A stretch of DNA of 64,000 bases from contig JBBBDQ010001186.1 in assembly GCA_037127315.1 (NCBI GenBank), forward strand, positions 2,423,501 through 2,487,500, read 5' to 3'. Below the pieces are notes generated by a model. It saw nothing but the letters and a program-made list of their open reading frames with translations. It ran no database searches and had not been told where the DNA came from. This stretch comes from Ascarosepion bandense. Lineage: Eukaryota > Mollusca > Cephalopoda > Sepiida > Sepiidae. A program made the translations under genes and the position numbers. Shown piece after piece: positions 23,225 through 33,512 of the stretch (within the stretch, counting starts at the first letter, position 1; each line of letters starts with the position of its first letter).

Positions 23225-23505
23225 CCTTCCGCAGACAGATGTGTTTCGCTGTATCACAGCTCATCAGTACGGTTAGACATCCAATTGCTTTTTACCCAGG
23301 ATTGAAACCCGACCGAATTGGAGTCTGTCGGCGATTCTATCTCTGAGCTATAGGCGTTCGGTTTGAAGAAGGCAGACTTTTAGCGTGTGATATATCATGT
23401 ATTCATACGCCAGTAGTGAGAATGTTCTAATTCATTACTGAATGAACGATGCGTATATGCTAGATTAGCTACAGTTTTTTTTTAAGTCTACGATTCTTCC
23501 AGAGT
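23225..23505 (-). repeat. SINE-B copy, full length
   Basis: Minus strand: 'gcctatagctcagagataga' (A box), 'gtcgggtttcaatcctgggt' (B box), 'aaaaagcaattggatgtcta', 'tactgatgagctgtgataca'. A (TA)n-(GA)n run follows at 23,528-23,562. Confidence 0.8.
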
Positions 23506-23527
23506 GCTCATTCAGGGTGTGAGAGCG

Positions 23528-23563
<36 letters not shown>

Positions 23564-23764
23564 TTTAAGCAGTAAATTTTCATTCGAACATTTTTTGTTG
23601 AATAATATAAACATATTGTGCAAAATTTTTCCTTTTAACTGATATACAATGTTATTTTTTATTTGATTTTTGTAGAAAATTTTACTGTTATTGTTTCATT
23701 TTTTGTATTTGATTGGTGTTGCTATTGGTTATAAAAAAAAAACAAGTCTAATATTGTAATCTAT

Positions 23765-24400
23765 AAGATGGTCAGAATGGAGCAAGCGAGTCTCCCTGAA
23801 AGCATTACACTGCGTTTCCTCGCTCTCACCCTATCTTTTGATCTCAAGTGGAACCATGACATTGAATCAATAGCTAAATCCACTGCTAGGAAGGTTGGGT
23901 CACTGTATCGGGCCAGGAATTTTTTTCTGCCTGAATCCATCTTGCACATATTGAAATCAACCATCCGACTGTGCATGGAATACTGTTGTCATATATTGTC
24001 AGGTGTCTCTGCTGTTCATCCCAGGGTTCTCGACAGCCGCCAAAAGAGAATCTGTAATATGATAGGTCCTGACCTGGCAGCTCGACTCCAACCACTTTCT
24101 CACCGGCGGGATGTGGCTTCCTTCTGTCTATTCTACAAATATTTGCATGGCATCTGCTCCGATAAAATTAGGCCACTTGTGCCACCTACTCAAGAGTTGA
24201 CTCGTGCAACCAGACTGGCAACAAGGTCTCACCCTTTTACAGTTAGATCAACCAAATGCATTCTATTCCATCAGGTTCTTTTTTCGCACTTCTCGCCTGT
24301 GGAACTCCCTTCCGTATACTTGCTTTCCTGACGGCTACAACCTCCAGGAATTCAAATGTTCAGGTTTGTCAGGTGATTTTTTTAAATACAAATCACCTAA
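23765..24400 (+). pseudogene. LINE reverse transcriptase C-terminal part (Jockey/CR1-like)
   Basis: The 187-codon frame covers the region after the RT catalytic core: 'LTLSFDLKWNHDIESIAKST', 'ARKVGSLYRARNF', 'SHRRDVASFCLFYKYLHGIC', 'TRATRLATRSHPFTV'. A frameshift near 24,265 moves the end ('RTSRLWNSLPYTCFPDGYNL') to another frame. The element is 5' truncated, so the catalytic YADD is absent, and its 3' UTR is replaced by (TA)n at 24,418. Dead copy. Confidence 0.8.
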
Positions 24401-24414
24401 TGAAACCGAAAAAG

Positions 24415-24417
<3 letters not shown>

Positions 24418-24467
<50 letters not shown>
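24418..24467. repeat. (TA)n microsatellite
   Basis: About 25 TA units at the 3' edge of the LINE fragment. Confidence 0.95.
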
Positions 24468-24468
<1 letters not shown>

Positions 24469-24642
24469 ATAGACAAGATTTTGATGGCTAAACCCTAACA
24501 TGTTTTCGTACGCTTCATTTCAAATTTTAATATATGTGTATTGAATCAGTGACGTCATGTGTAAAACCCAAAATACTTGAGTCTATTATTATACAAAAGA
24601 AACAACCCACATCAAATATTTTTATATGCGTATGATATTAAT

Positions 24643-24655
24643 AATAATAGTAGTA

Positions 24656-24708
<53 letters not shown>

Positions 24709-24714
24709 TAGAAG

Positions 24715-24744
<30 letters not shown>
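24643..24744. repeat. Compound (TAA)n-(GAA)n microsatellite
   Basis: (AAT)n with AGT interruptions to 24,708, then (GAA)n of about 11 units. It abuts an R4/Dong-like LINE fragment on its 3' side, as also happens at 39.2 kb. Confidence 0.95.
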
Positions 24745-24746
<2 letters not shown>

Positions 24747-25125
24747 TAAACCTCGTACCCATCGCTGCTTACATAATACAGGGTTAAAAACTGAAACAGA
24801 ACGTTTTATTCTTGCTGCACAAGACCAATGCAGGCACACACACTTAAAAATTATGTTACCCCTCCCCCGAATGTAGGTTCTGTGATAAATACCCGGAAAC
24901 AATTGACCATATTTTATCAGGTTGCCGAGTATTAGCACGTACGGAATAAAAAGTTGTCATGAGAGAGTGGACCATAATCTGCACTAGAAAATATGCTACT
25001 TTTAAGGGAAGGAAACTGTAAGAAACTGCTATGAACACCACCCTGGCCCTGTTAGAGCGATAAGACCTGTAACAATTTTATGGGACTTTACAATGCACAC
25101 AACAGAACAACACCGCTAATCGCTT
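24745..25125 (+). pseudogene. R4/Dong-like LINE fragment, decayed
   Basis: Pieces in several frames match the open copy at 39,667: 'GLKTETERFILAAQDQ', 'CYEHHPGPV' and the zinc-knuckle DNA 'aggttctgtgataaatac'. Stops and shifts throughout. It begins at the compound microsatellite. Confidence 0.65.
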
Positions 25126-25214
25126 ATTTGTGCATTCTCGTATAATCATTAAAGTTAAGTTACGTCAAGCCTGGCCAGCACAGAGAGGGGGTGGCCGCTT
25201 CAGAATACCAGTTA

Positions 25215-25370
25215 CTGGAAGCTTGAATGTGCTGAGAGTGTAATAGAAATTAGCTCGGAACTGAAAATCGAAGAGCCGCGTTTCAGTTCCGGTCGGGTTC
25301 ACTTCCACGCAAATATCTCTGAGAACGGCATGAATATATCTTTCAAGTTCCAGTTATTGGTTAATTTGTC
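25215..25370 (+). repeat. SINE-A fragment, diverged
   Basis: 'gctcggaactgaaaatcgaa', 'gagccgcgtttcagttcc', 'cacttccacgcaaatatctc' and 'ttccagttattggttaat' follow SINE-A order. Confidence 0.55.
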
Positions 25371-26035
25371 ATTATTATCTCCGAAACATTCTTACAAGCT
25401 AAAATATTTTCTGGCATTAAAAAAACTTGTAAAAGATTGATGAACCGTAAAAAAAAAATCAATGAAAAAATTATGGAATCATCAGAGTGTATGAACATCT
25501 TGACGTTTCTTTTTTTTTTTTTAAATAAATATTAAACTAAATTCTGCCTATTATGTAATGTATTATGTGATGAGGGTATTAAATTCAATAATGTTATAAT
25601 CAAATATGATGGCCATTCAACAGAAAGAGAAAGAAAGAGAGAGAATAAAAGAGAAACCACATCTTTTGCCTTTGTTGGCTTCAATCAGAACAAATATGGC
25701 GTAGCACGTGACATGAAATCCGAATGGCGGGAAACGGTTGGATGTTCAGAAAAGAAAGTTTGGCCTTCGGTTGTAAGGTAGCAAATTCCTTGAATATTCT
25801 ACATTCCAACGCAAGGGAGTTTGGCAATAGATTGAAGCCGGGCGCCCATATCATTTCCTAAGATTTCCTATTCTTTTCGAATGATGAGAGGCTCTTTAGA
25901 AAAAACCAAAATGGAATGCAAAAGTCCCAGCGGACATAAAAACAGAGAGAGAAAATGAATAATTAATATTGGAAGGGAGCGCACATATCTCTTTTTCTCT
26001 ATTGCCCTCTCAATTTGCACACATAGAGACACAAA
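25371..26035. other. No recognised feature
   Basis: AT-rich with a short (GAAA)/(GA) stretch at 25,622-25,656. No gene or repeat copy supported. Confidence 0.45.
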
Positions 26036-26037
26036 GA

Positions 26038-26038
<1 letters not shown>

Positions 26039-26122
<84 letters not shown>

Positions 26123-26225
26123 AAGTGAGAGAGGTATATATATATATATACATATAGATGCGCAGACACATAGCCACACACACACACACACATATATATA
26201 GACATATATATAGGGAGGCATATAT
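26039..26225. repeat. (CA)n-(TA)n microsatellite cluster
   Basis: (CA)n of about 27 units, (TA)n, a 'aaagtgagagagg' spacer, (TA)n and further (CA) and (TA) blocks. The 117-codon minus frame through it is simple-sequence only. Confidence 0.95.
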
Positions 26226-26260
26226 ATGTATATAGTGTATCGAGACAGCAGATAATTTTC

Positions 26261-26518
26261 TAAATATATACTGTTAAATATAAGACAGTGAATGTCTATT
26301 ATGTTTAATCATGAGCCGTTCTAAACATCGTATTTTAGCTTTAATTTCAAGTGAAAATAAAGACAAAAAAACCAACTTAATAAGAAAATTATCCAAATGT
26401 TGGAGAATTTTTTTCTTTATTTTCACCTGAAATTAAAGCCAAAATACGATGTTTAGAACGGCTCGATTAAACACAATATACATTCATTGTCTCTCATATA
26501 CTTAACAGTATATGTTTA

Positions 26519-26519
<1 letters not shown>
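26261..26519. repeat. Fold-back repeat, ~103-bp arms
   Basis: Arms 26,261-26,362 and 26,415-26,519 are inverted copies sharing 'gagccgttctaaacatcgta', 'ctttaatttca' and 'gtgaaaataaag', with a ~50-bp spacer. The same pair of arms, more worn, frames 36,058-36,390. It may be a fold-back transposon or two inverted SINE ends. Confidence 0.75.
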
Positions 26520-26588
<69 letters not shown>

Positions 26589-26634
26589 GGAGAGAGAGAG
26601 AGAAAGAAAGAGAGAGAGAAAGAAAGAGAAACAT
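26520..26634. repeat. (TA)n-(GATA)n-(GA)n microsatellite
   Basis: About 19 TA, 8 GATA and a purine GA/GAAA run, starting directly at the fold-back arm. Confidence 0.95.
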
Positions 26635-27870
26635 AGATTGCTTGAGAAATAAATTTCTATGACTTCTTGGGAAAGACAGTGAATTTGCTTCCCATTGGTT
26701 TCTCATCGGCCCTGATATTTTATTCATAGCTTGAGGAAAAAAAAATATACACGCCTTTTTAATTTTTATGTATTCTTATTGATGGTTAAGCTTTTGTTTT
26801 TAAACAGTTTAAAAATAGTTTGCTATCATTAAAATTAGTGATAGATTTTAAACCTTACAACAAAAGTTTTATTCTTAAAATGTAATCAAAATCAAAGAAA
26901 AATATCCGTATTGTACTACAATATTTTCACCCACGGATATCAGTTTTTAAATAGAGCCGTGCTATTTCTGAGACGTCAGTAACAGTAGCAGCTGTCGACG
27001 CGCACCTGCAGACGCAGTAGCTCTCTTCTTGCTTCTCTGTTTCTTTGGCGTGACAAAAAATGAATCAGTCAACAAGAAAAAGTAGCAACGATTTTTATAT
27101 ATTAAAATTATTAAGTTTGCAATGGTTTATCTCACGTAGCAATGGTGTTGTACTGTTTGGTCAAAATTCAGTCCTTTGGTCCTTTTACTAGGGATCGTAA
27201 ATAGAGGCCATGCACTGTTCAAACAACATGGCTCCCGTACCAACAAGATTCAAAGGAATACTTGGCAGTACATTTGAAGTTGATTTATCTGCGGGCGTTT
27301 CAAGAACTTTGTCAGTGTTGACAGCTAGCAGCCACCGCTTTGATTTTCTATCGGGACTTACATAGCCCATTTTTATATTAAAATAAAACCGCAAGGTAGC
27401 AAAGTTTAAAACCAGGGTATTCTTCTAAATGGACTATGAAGCTGGATATGAGGCGCTAGCAGTCCACCTTCGCCCATTTACCGGCTTGGAAATTGACTTA
27501 AGAAAGCGTTAAATCTAATGGTTCTCATCTGGTCGTTGAATGAACAGAGTTAAGCAACATAAAATCCGGTTAATCGCAAAATGGATGAACCGCTAAAAGG
27601 ACCTGTATTACGGCGAGCATCAACGTAACAAGTAAAGGCAAGCAATCGGAATTGCTTATCAATAATACAGCAAATACTGTAACTATATCAAATGTAAAAA
27701 CAAGCACTTCAAATGTTATAAGTCATTAACAATAAACACTCAATACCATTCATTAAATTTAAGAACAAACAACTTAAACGTATCTCATAACTAAAAAATA
27801 GAAAAATAAAAACTACGAGACACTACAAACTGACTGGAAAAGGCGCGACTCAGGCAAATGACCATATATA
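26635..27870. other. Mostly unique; weak coding candidate and GC-richer island
   Basis: 26,955-27,060 is less AT-rich, with 'gagacgtcagtaac' (CRE-like) and CAGCTG. At 27,188-27,394 a 68-codon minus frame ('SPDRKSKRWLLAVNTDKVLE') overlaps a 52-codon plus frame from 27,200; neither matches a family I know. Might be an exon on one strand. Confidence 0.25.
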
Positions 27871-28051
27871 CAGGGCCCGACAATATTTTTCGGACACTTT
27901 GAAAAAAGTGCTTCAAAGTGGTTACTAGTGCCAAAAACTTTTGAGATTGTAAGTACGTAGTTGAGGAGTGAAAATCCACTACTAGTGTAATCATTTTTTT
28001 TTAGTTTGGCTTTGATAATTTTAGTTTTTTGTGATTTTTGCGAAAACTTGC

Positions 28052-28074
28052 GCGACACTATTTTTCGGACATGA
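28052..28074 (+). repeat. Left inner direct repeat of the Tc1-like element
   Basis: 'gcgacactatttttcggaca' repeats the core of the left terminal repeat 181 bp further in: the IR/DR layout known from Sleeping Beauty-type Tc1 elements, where each end has two transposase sites. Confidence 0.8.
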
Positions 28075-28216
28075 CAAAAAATCCTATTTTATTAAGAGCT
28101 AAGTTCATGTCTATGTTGTTGTATGCAAATTTTCTGCTTGTACACTTAGCTGTCATCATTAGAATCAATTATCTGTTCTATTTTACTGGCAAAACAATTA
28201 ATTTTAATGAGGTAAA

Positions 28217-29203
28217 ATGCATTCAAAAGAAGTCGTTTGTTTGGTACGGAAGAAGCGGGATGATAGCCTCAGCATCAGAAGGATCGCCATGGATTTGAAG
28301 CTGTCAAAATCAACGGTCGAATACATGCTGAAGACAAACTCCGAGCGGAAAAAAAAGAGAGGACGAAAAAGATCAATTGGCAAGAGAACTGAAAGGAGAA
28401 TGAAGAGGACTGTGACACAGCTTTTGACATCTGGAGAAAAAGTTACAGCAAGAAAAGTGAAGGAGAAATGTGAATTGGATGTAAACGTCCGAACAGTACA
28501 AAGAACGCTGCATAGGATTGGTTTGAAGTATGCAAAGGCTAAGAAAAAAAATACACTAACAAAGAAACACAAAGGAGCAAGACTGGAGTGTGCTAAAAGG
28601 TGGTTAACAAAGCATGTTGACTTTAAGAAGGTTATATTTACTGATGAGAAGCGCTTCAAGTTTGATGGCCCCGATGGATGGTGTACTTGGTCGAGAAGGG
28701 GTGAGCCTGCTGTACTGAACAAACGACAGATGGGAGGAGGAGGAGTTATGGTTTGGGGTATGATCTTTGCTAATGGAAATATATGGTTGGAGTGGCTGAA
28801 AGGACGACAGAACAGCGAAAGCTACAAACAGTTGCTGGACGAGAAAGCCCTACCAAGGATAAGAAGAGAGATAGGGAATGATTTCGTTCTACAGCAAGAC
28901 AATTGCAGCATCCATGTGTCAAAACTCATGAAAAAATGGATGGCTAAAGTGAATATGACTACTTTGGAATGGCCTGCAAAAAGCCCAGATCTAAATTCAA
29001 TAAAAAATGTTTGGGAAATGTTTGCGCAACTTGTCTATGATGGACCTGAAATAACGAAAGAGGCTCACCTATGGGAACGGATACTAGATGCCAAAAAACA
29101 ACAAATAGAAACACGTAGAGATGTTATTGTGCATATGTTTGATCATTATGAAGAGAGATTGATAAAAGTTATTGAGAAGAAAGGTGATATTACAGACTAT
29201 TAA
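28217..29203 (+). CDS. Tc1-like transposase, open frame, catalytic E replaced by K
   Basis: 328 codons, the usual length for Tc1 transposases, with ATG at 28,217. Residues 1-45 and about 60-105 look like the paired helix-turn-helix DNA-binding domains, separated by a basic 'KKKRGRKRSIGKR' hook. The DDE core shows Asp143 (FTDEKRF) and Asp228 (QQDNCSIH). The third acidic residue, 34 residues after Asp228, should be the Glu of 'SPDLNPIEN'; here the text is 'SPDLNSIKN' with Lys263 (codon AAA, 29,003-29,005). The family enzyme cuts and pastes at TA using these three residues, so this protein should bind ends but not catalyse. No stops or frameshifts. The stop codon is 14 bp before the right inner repeat. 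Confidence 0.9.
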   Translation: MHSKEVVCLVRKKRDDSLSIRRIAMDLKLSKSTVEYMLKTNSERKKKRGRKRSIGKRTERRMKRTVTQLLTSGEKVTARKVKEKCELDVNVRTVQRTLHRIGLKYAKAKKKNTLTKKHKGARLECAKRWLTKHVDFKKVIFTDEKRFKFDGPDGWCTWSRRGEPAVLNKRQMGGGGVMVWGMIFANGNIWLEWLKGRQNSESYKQLLDEKALPRIRREIGNDFVLQQDNCSIHVSKLMKKWMAKVNMTTLEWPAKSPDLNSIKNVWEMFAQLVYDGPEITKEAHLWERILDAKKQQIETRRDVIVHMFDHYEERLIKVIEKKGDITDY

Positions 29204-29215
29204 CATTTTTTCAAC

Positions 29216-29239
29216 GATGTCCGAAAAATAATGTCGCGT
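29216..29239 (-). repeat. Right inner direct repeat of the Tc1-like element
   Basis: 'gatgtccgaaaaataatgtc' is the inverted counterpart of the left inner repeat, ~178 bp from the right end. The near-equal spacing on both sides supports a real IR/DR design. Confidence 0.8.
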
Positions 29240-29443
29240 GTGTTTTGTAAAAAATGATGAAAAATAAATATTTTTCCTTACCTAATCGATTTTCTTCCAT
29301 TTTTATTACAGGTATTGTCTTTATATGTTTATGCTATTCTATTGAAGGAATTTCGCCACTCTATGGTACTCGGAAAGTCGAATACTAAAGTGTCCGAAAG
29401 ATATTGTCGGGCCACTGTATATATATATATATATATATATATA

Positions 29444-29836
29444 CAAAAAATCTCAAGCGAGCCAAAACCTACCGCGGTTTCACCCTACGGATCGTCAGGG
29501 CAAAGGCTAAAACACCAAATATAAACCAAATAAATAGACATACACTAAGACAAGGAGGAACCATACCAACAACAAAAAGGGGTGTTAAAAAAAAATAATA
29601 ATAATAAATTTATTAAACTCATATATATATATATTTTTTTTTTATTTTTTTTATTTATGAGTTTAATAAAATTATTATTATTTTTTTTTTTTTTACCCCC
29701 CTTTTTGTTGTTGGTATGGTTCCTCCTTGTCTTAGTGTATGTCTATTTATTTGGTTTATATTTGGTGTTTTAGCCTTTGCCCTGACGATCCGTAGGGTGA
29801 AACCGCGGTAGGTTTTGGCTCGCTTGAGATTTTTTG
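29444..29836. repeat. Near-perfect inverted repeat, ~180-bp arms, 34-bp centre
   Basis: Arms 29,444-29,622 and 29,657-29,836 are almost identical in reverse complement: 'aatctcaagcgagccaaaac', 'ctaccgcggtttcaccctac', 'ggatcgtcagggcaaaggct', 'catacactaagacaaggagg' all recur inverted. Differences are confined to A/T-run lengths near the centre. Both arms encode the same meaningless peptide in mirrored frames. Any transcript would form a long duplex. Confidence 0.9.
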
Positions 29837-30111
29837 TGTGTCTTTGCTCTACTTTTGTATATCTTTTGTACTTTGTATCGAGCACTTTTTCTTGTGGTTG
29901 GTTCCGTTTGGGGTTTTTTTCTTTACTGCGGAGTATTGAATGTTTTGTTCTTATTCCGTGGATTTCTTTTTTTTCTCCCCATTCATCCGACGCCTCAGTG
30001 CACCGGATTGTAACGGAATTAGGTTCTGTTTGTTAATGTTTTTTTTAAAGGTTTATCTTAGTATAAATTTACAACCTAAATACTTACAGAGTCTATTTAG
30101 TTATTATTTTG

Positions 30112-30112
<1 letters not shown>

Positions 30113-30172
<60 letters not shown>
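30113..30172. repeat. (AT)30 microsatellite and 3' duplicated block
   Basis: A pure AT run. Directly after it 'ttgcgatgggtaaattgtcg' occurs twice about 50 bp apart (30,173 and 30,222), ending 'tttaaattacgcc'. Confidence 0.9.
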
Positions 30173-30174
<2 letters not shown>

Positions 30175-30309
30175 CGATGGGTAAATTGTCGTTTAAATCA
30201 CGTCGTTTAAATTATATATATTGCGATGGGTAAAATGTCGTTTAAATTACGCCAAAATTAAAAAAAACGGGGACACTAATGTCTCATTTAAACAGATATA
30301 TTTTCCAAA

Positions 30310-31163
30310 ATTGCACAAAAATATCTTAAAATAGTAAAGTGTACATTTATTAAATAAAACCGTCATTGGCTTCAACTACGGCCTCCAGACGACTACAGAA
30401 TCACCTGAAACACTTCTGGACTGTCTCTTTGGTGAATGCTGCCGTAATTCTTGCCTTCAGCCCATCTTTGGTGTAACAAGGAGTTTTATTGATCTTTCTC
30501 TCAAATGTACCCCACATAATAATCATGGCGCTGCAGTCTGGGGCGTTGGGTGGCCAGATGTAAGGTGTGACATCGTCGTAGAAATCGCCATGACCGTGTT
30601 CTCTTGCTTGTGTAGCATGGTGCAGAGTCCTGTTGCCAGACATAGGGTATTCCAGCAACCACCCTCTTAACCATGGGCTGCATTACCTCCTCAAGGCACT
30701 TTATGTAATCCTCCAAGATGAGTCTAAAGCTCACAACAAATTCGAGAGTTATTTTCTTATCAGAACGATCAGAGCGAGTTTTCCGTGATTCCGTGCCTTT
30801 GTAAACACCATTAGACTCATCCAACTCTTTCCAAACCCTCTGCAATTTCCCCAGATTGACACCCAAACACTCTGAAATGTTTCTATTATATTGCTTCGTT
30901 AATATTGCACAATAACACGTGCATCAAATGAATTTATAAATATTTCATAATTACCAATATTGCAGTTTCATCAATAAAACAATTAACAAAATTTAGAGTG
31001 ATTCGAACGAGTTCATCATTGCTTCGTTGCCTTGTAAAGTTTTGCAAAGTAATCATAAGAAAAGAACCATTCTATTTTCATTTAGAATTATCCACTTAAA
31101 AATAATATGAAATACATAATTTCTTTAAAAACTGGGGTGGCCTAACAATTATGGCCGGTATTG
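30310..31163 (-). mobile_element. maT-like mariner (DD37D type), frameshifted
   Basis: The transposase reads on the minus strand in two frames: 'VVAGIPYVWQQDSAPCYTSK' (30,636 region), then after a shift 'FYDDVTPYIWPPNAPD', then 'INKTPCYTKDGLKARI' and finally 'SRLEAVVEANDGF' at 30,360. The second Asp is in QQDS; spacing to the DYY block, reached through a frameshift, fits DD37D. The right (5') end is intact: complement of 31,135-31,163 reads 'CAATACCGGCCATAATTGTT'. The left end is not recognisable and may be lost near 30,250. The N-terminal DNA-binding region is badly decayed. Dead copy; its ends are shared by the short element at 33,987. Confidence 0.75.
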
Positions 31164-31290
31164 TATATATTAATCATTTCACCCCAAGTAAGTCAACGTG
31201 TTCTAAAACATAATTTATAATAAATATATATGTATATATACAGACAGAGAGAGAGGGAGAGAGAGAGAGAGAGAGAGAGATAAAAGAGAG
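31164..31290 (-). repeat. SINE-F/LINE tail fragment then (GA)n
   Basis: 'ttaatcatttcaccccaagt' then 'aagtcaacgtg', broken off after ~30 bp, followed by a (TA) stretch and (AG)n at 31,247-31,280. The 'agtcaacgt' variant is shared only with the SINE at 34.38 kb. Confidence 0.7.
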
Positions 31291-31494
31291 GGAGTAAAAC
31301 AGGTGAAGAAAAATTCAAAAGAACTTATCTTAGTCACCTACTTCCGCATAAAAGCTGTGAGTTACGGTCAAATAAATCTATCAGATTAAAGCTCCTTTAA
31401 AAAACATCTCATACAATAAAAGATAAAGCTTTCTCGGTCGACAGCTAAAATAATAAAAATCTTCCTTTATATCACCAATTAATACAGCTTCATA

Positions 31495-32278
31495 TGTTTT
31501 AATGATTGTGGCGAACAAAAATTGGATGACCAATGGGATCGCCTCTCAGTAGAGTGATGTCATGTATCTTTTTAGGATTTCTCGAATCCGGTCCTTTACA
31601 AAATATTTTACCTAAACAATCAATATACTTCCGTTATATTGACGATGCTCTACTTATATATGCACGTAATACTGATTTACCTGACTTAGTAGATCAACAA
31701 AACAAGGATGAGCACACAATTAAAATTACATATGAAATGGAAGAAAACAATTCCTTACTCTTCCTAGATATCAAGCTAGACCGCGTTAACAACACCTTAA
31801 ACCTCGATGTCAACCAGAAATCAACCAACCAGAACGACTTTTATATTCTCAATATAAAAAGAAAAGAAAATCTGACATAATCTTTGAATTTTACTTAAGA
31901 GCATTAAAAATATGCAGCCCGGATGATTTACACGAAAAAGAGAAATACGTTGAAAACACTTTCAAACTTCTCCAGACCACTAATTATTTTATATTCATTA
32001 CAAAACAAAAGACCCATAAAATATTTTTAAAAAAGGAGGAAAAAAACAGCCCTTACTGAAAAACACAATGAACAACAAATACATTATCCTACCAACTAAC
32101 ACAATCGCATCTACAATAAAAAAGAATATATCTAAACTCAACATAAAATTTGTTACTACTACATCTAAAACAATGAAAGATTTAGTCAATACTAAACAAC
32201 ACGATAAGCTAAAATCATAAAAAGGAGTTTACTCCATCGCCATTAATAATTGCCAAAAAATACAGAGTAGAAAGCTTA
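31495..32278 (+). pseudogene. Penelope-like element, RT and start of GIY-YIG nuclease
   Basis: The frame from 31,533 begins 'MGSPLSRVMSCIFLGFLE' and has 'YFRYIDDALL' with both catalytic Asp (residues 37-38) of the RT. Next come 'LLFLDIKLDRVNNTLNLDV' and, after a stop and shifts, 'CSPDDLHEKEKYVENTFKLL', 'LNIKFVTTTSKTMKDLVNTK' and 'GVYSIAI..CQKIYRVES', the start of the GIY-YIG endonuclease with YIG decayed to YRV. Penelope-like elements reverse transcribe their RNA with this RT-nuclease pair. The N-terminal RT is missing or unrecognisable and there is a stop just before MGSPLS. The element is interrupted at 32,278 by a mariner and resumes at 33,513. Confidence 0.8.
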
Positions 32279-33510
32279 AGGAACACATCACTCAACAAAT
32301 CTCGGGTCTAACTAATAGGCAAAATTCGACTTTATTCCTGAACATAGTCTCCTTCTAGGGTGATACACTGATTCCAACGCTTCTCTAAGAATTCGATGCA
32401 TTTTTGTAGAACGGTTTGACTCGGTTTTCGATATCACTTTTTCATTGGAGCCAAATCTCTTTCCCTGGAACATTCTTTTGAGTTCTGCAAACAGCTAGTA
32501 GTTTCTGGGGTCCAAATCTGGAGAACAGGGTGGTTGTGGAAGCAATTCGAAGTGCATTTCATGTGGTTTTGCCATCGTTATGATCAACTTGTGACACAGT
32601 GTGTTGTCTAGGTGAAAGATCACTTTTCTTTTTCATTAATGGCCGTTTTTTGGCGCTTTCTTCCTTCGAACGTACCAATAACGCTATATTATATTCACTA
32701 TTGAGGGTTATACCTTTCTCAAGGTAACCAATGAACAAAATACCTTGCGCATCCCAAAATACGGAGGCCAAAACCTTGCCTGTTGATTTTTGCGTCTTTG
32801 GTCGTTTTGGACGGCTTTCAATTGCTGCTGTCAACTCAGCTGACTGCCCATTTGACTCCGGAGTGAAATGGTGGTTCCATGTTTCATTCATTGTTACATA
32901 TTCATGCAAAAACTCTTTCTTTTGTGTTGTAACAGTTGCAAACAACGCTCTGAATCGTCGACGCGTTGTTGTGTTTGAACGACTGTGAGCAAACGTGGCA
33001 CCTACTGTGAACACAGCTTTCTCATTGACAAATGTTCATGCAAAATGGTGAATACACTGCTTTGTGATATGTTTGCGATCGGCCAAAACGAGTTTGTAGG
33101 TTTTTTTTTTTTTTTTTTTTTGCGTTTCCCGGGACAACTATCGATTTGGGGCGACTTGAGCGTCCAGCATCATTTGTGTTTGTATGACCGTGTTTAAAGT
33201 CAGCATACCACCTCAGCATACCGACTAAGCAGAGTCCAAATAACACTTATCAATCTATTGCTTTGCTTGAACAGTATTTTCCCATAAAAAAACAATGCTT
33301 TATCAACACATGAAATACAGATTTTTTCATTGTTTTGAAAATTTGCAAAATCAGCTTTACTTAAATTACTGTAATTTGTAAACTAATTATTCGATTTGTC
33401 CCAAATTTTTCACGTGCCATTTGAACGTTAGTACTTTATAAAAATCAAATGGATTTTTTTAGTTGTGGCAGCACTTATTTGTCAGGTCTGAGACTTATTG
33501 AGTGATGTCT
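32279..33510 (-). mobile_element. mariner-like transposon inserted in the Penelope-like element
   Basis: Ends are inverted repeats: left 'acatcactcaacaaatctcg', right complement 'acatcactcaataagtctca', about 26 of 34 positions identical, flanked by TA at 32,277-32,278 and 33,511-33,512. Minus-strand transposase pieces in order: 'WYADFKHGHTNTNDAGRSSR' (33,200), 'CMNICQ', then 33,014-32,559 with 'HEYVTMNETWNHHFTPES' (first catalytic Asp replaced by Asn in 'NETW'), 'GKVLASVFWDAQGILFIGYL' and C-terminal 'RWNQCITLEGDYV' near 32,345. A T-run (33,102-33,121) interrupts the N-terminal half. Several shifts; not functional. The 1,232-bp size fits a full-length mariner. Confidence 0.8.
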
Positions 33511-33512
33511 TA

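Larger units (their letters stand above)
27871..29417 (+). mobile_element. Tc1-like transposon with IR/DR ends, full length
   Basis: A 1,547-bp element bounded by TA on both sides (27,869-27,870 and 29,418-29,419). Outer terminal repeats start CAGGGCCCGACAATAT on the left and, complemented, CAGTGGCCCGACAATAT on the right, both running into 'TTTCGGACACTTT'. A second inverted copy of the core lies ~180 bp inside each end. It holds one transposase gene and nothing else. It sits in (TA)-rich DNA between unique sequence and a fold-back repeat. The match between the two ends suggests fairly recent insertion. Confidence 0.9.

Noticed and set aside
25868..26221. 117-codon minus frame with Cys-Val repeats
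   Set aside because: (CA)n-(TA)n microsatellite translation.
28204..28722. 172-codon minus frame
   Set aside because: Shadow of the Tc1-like transposase on the other strand.
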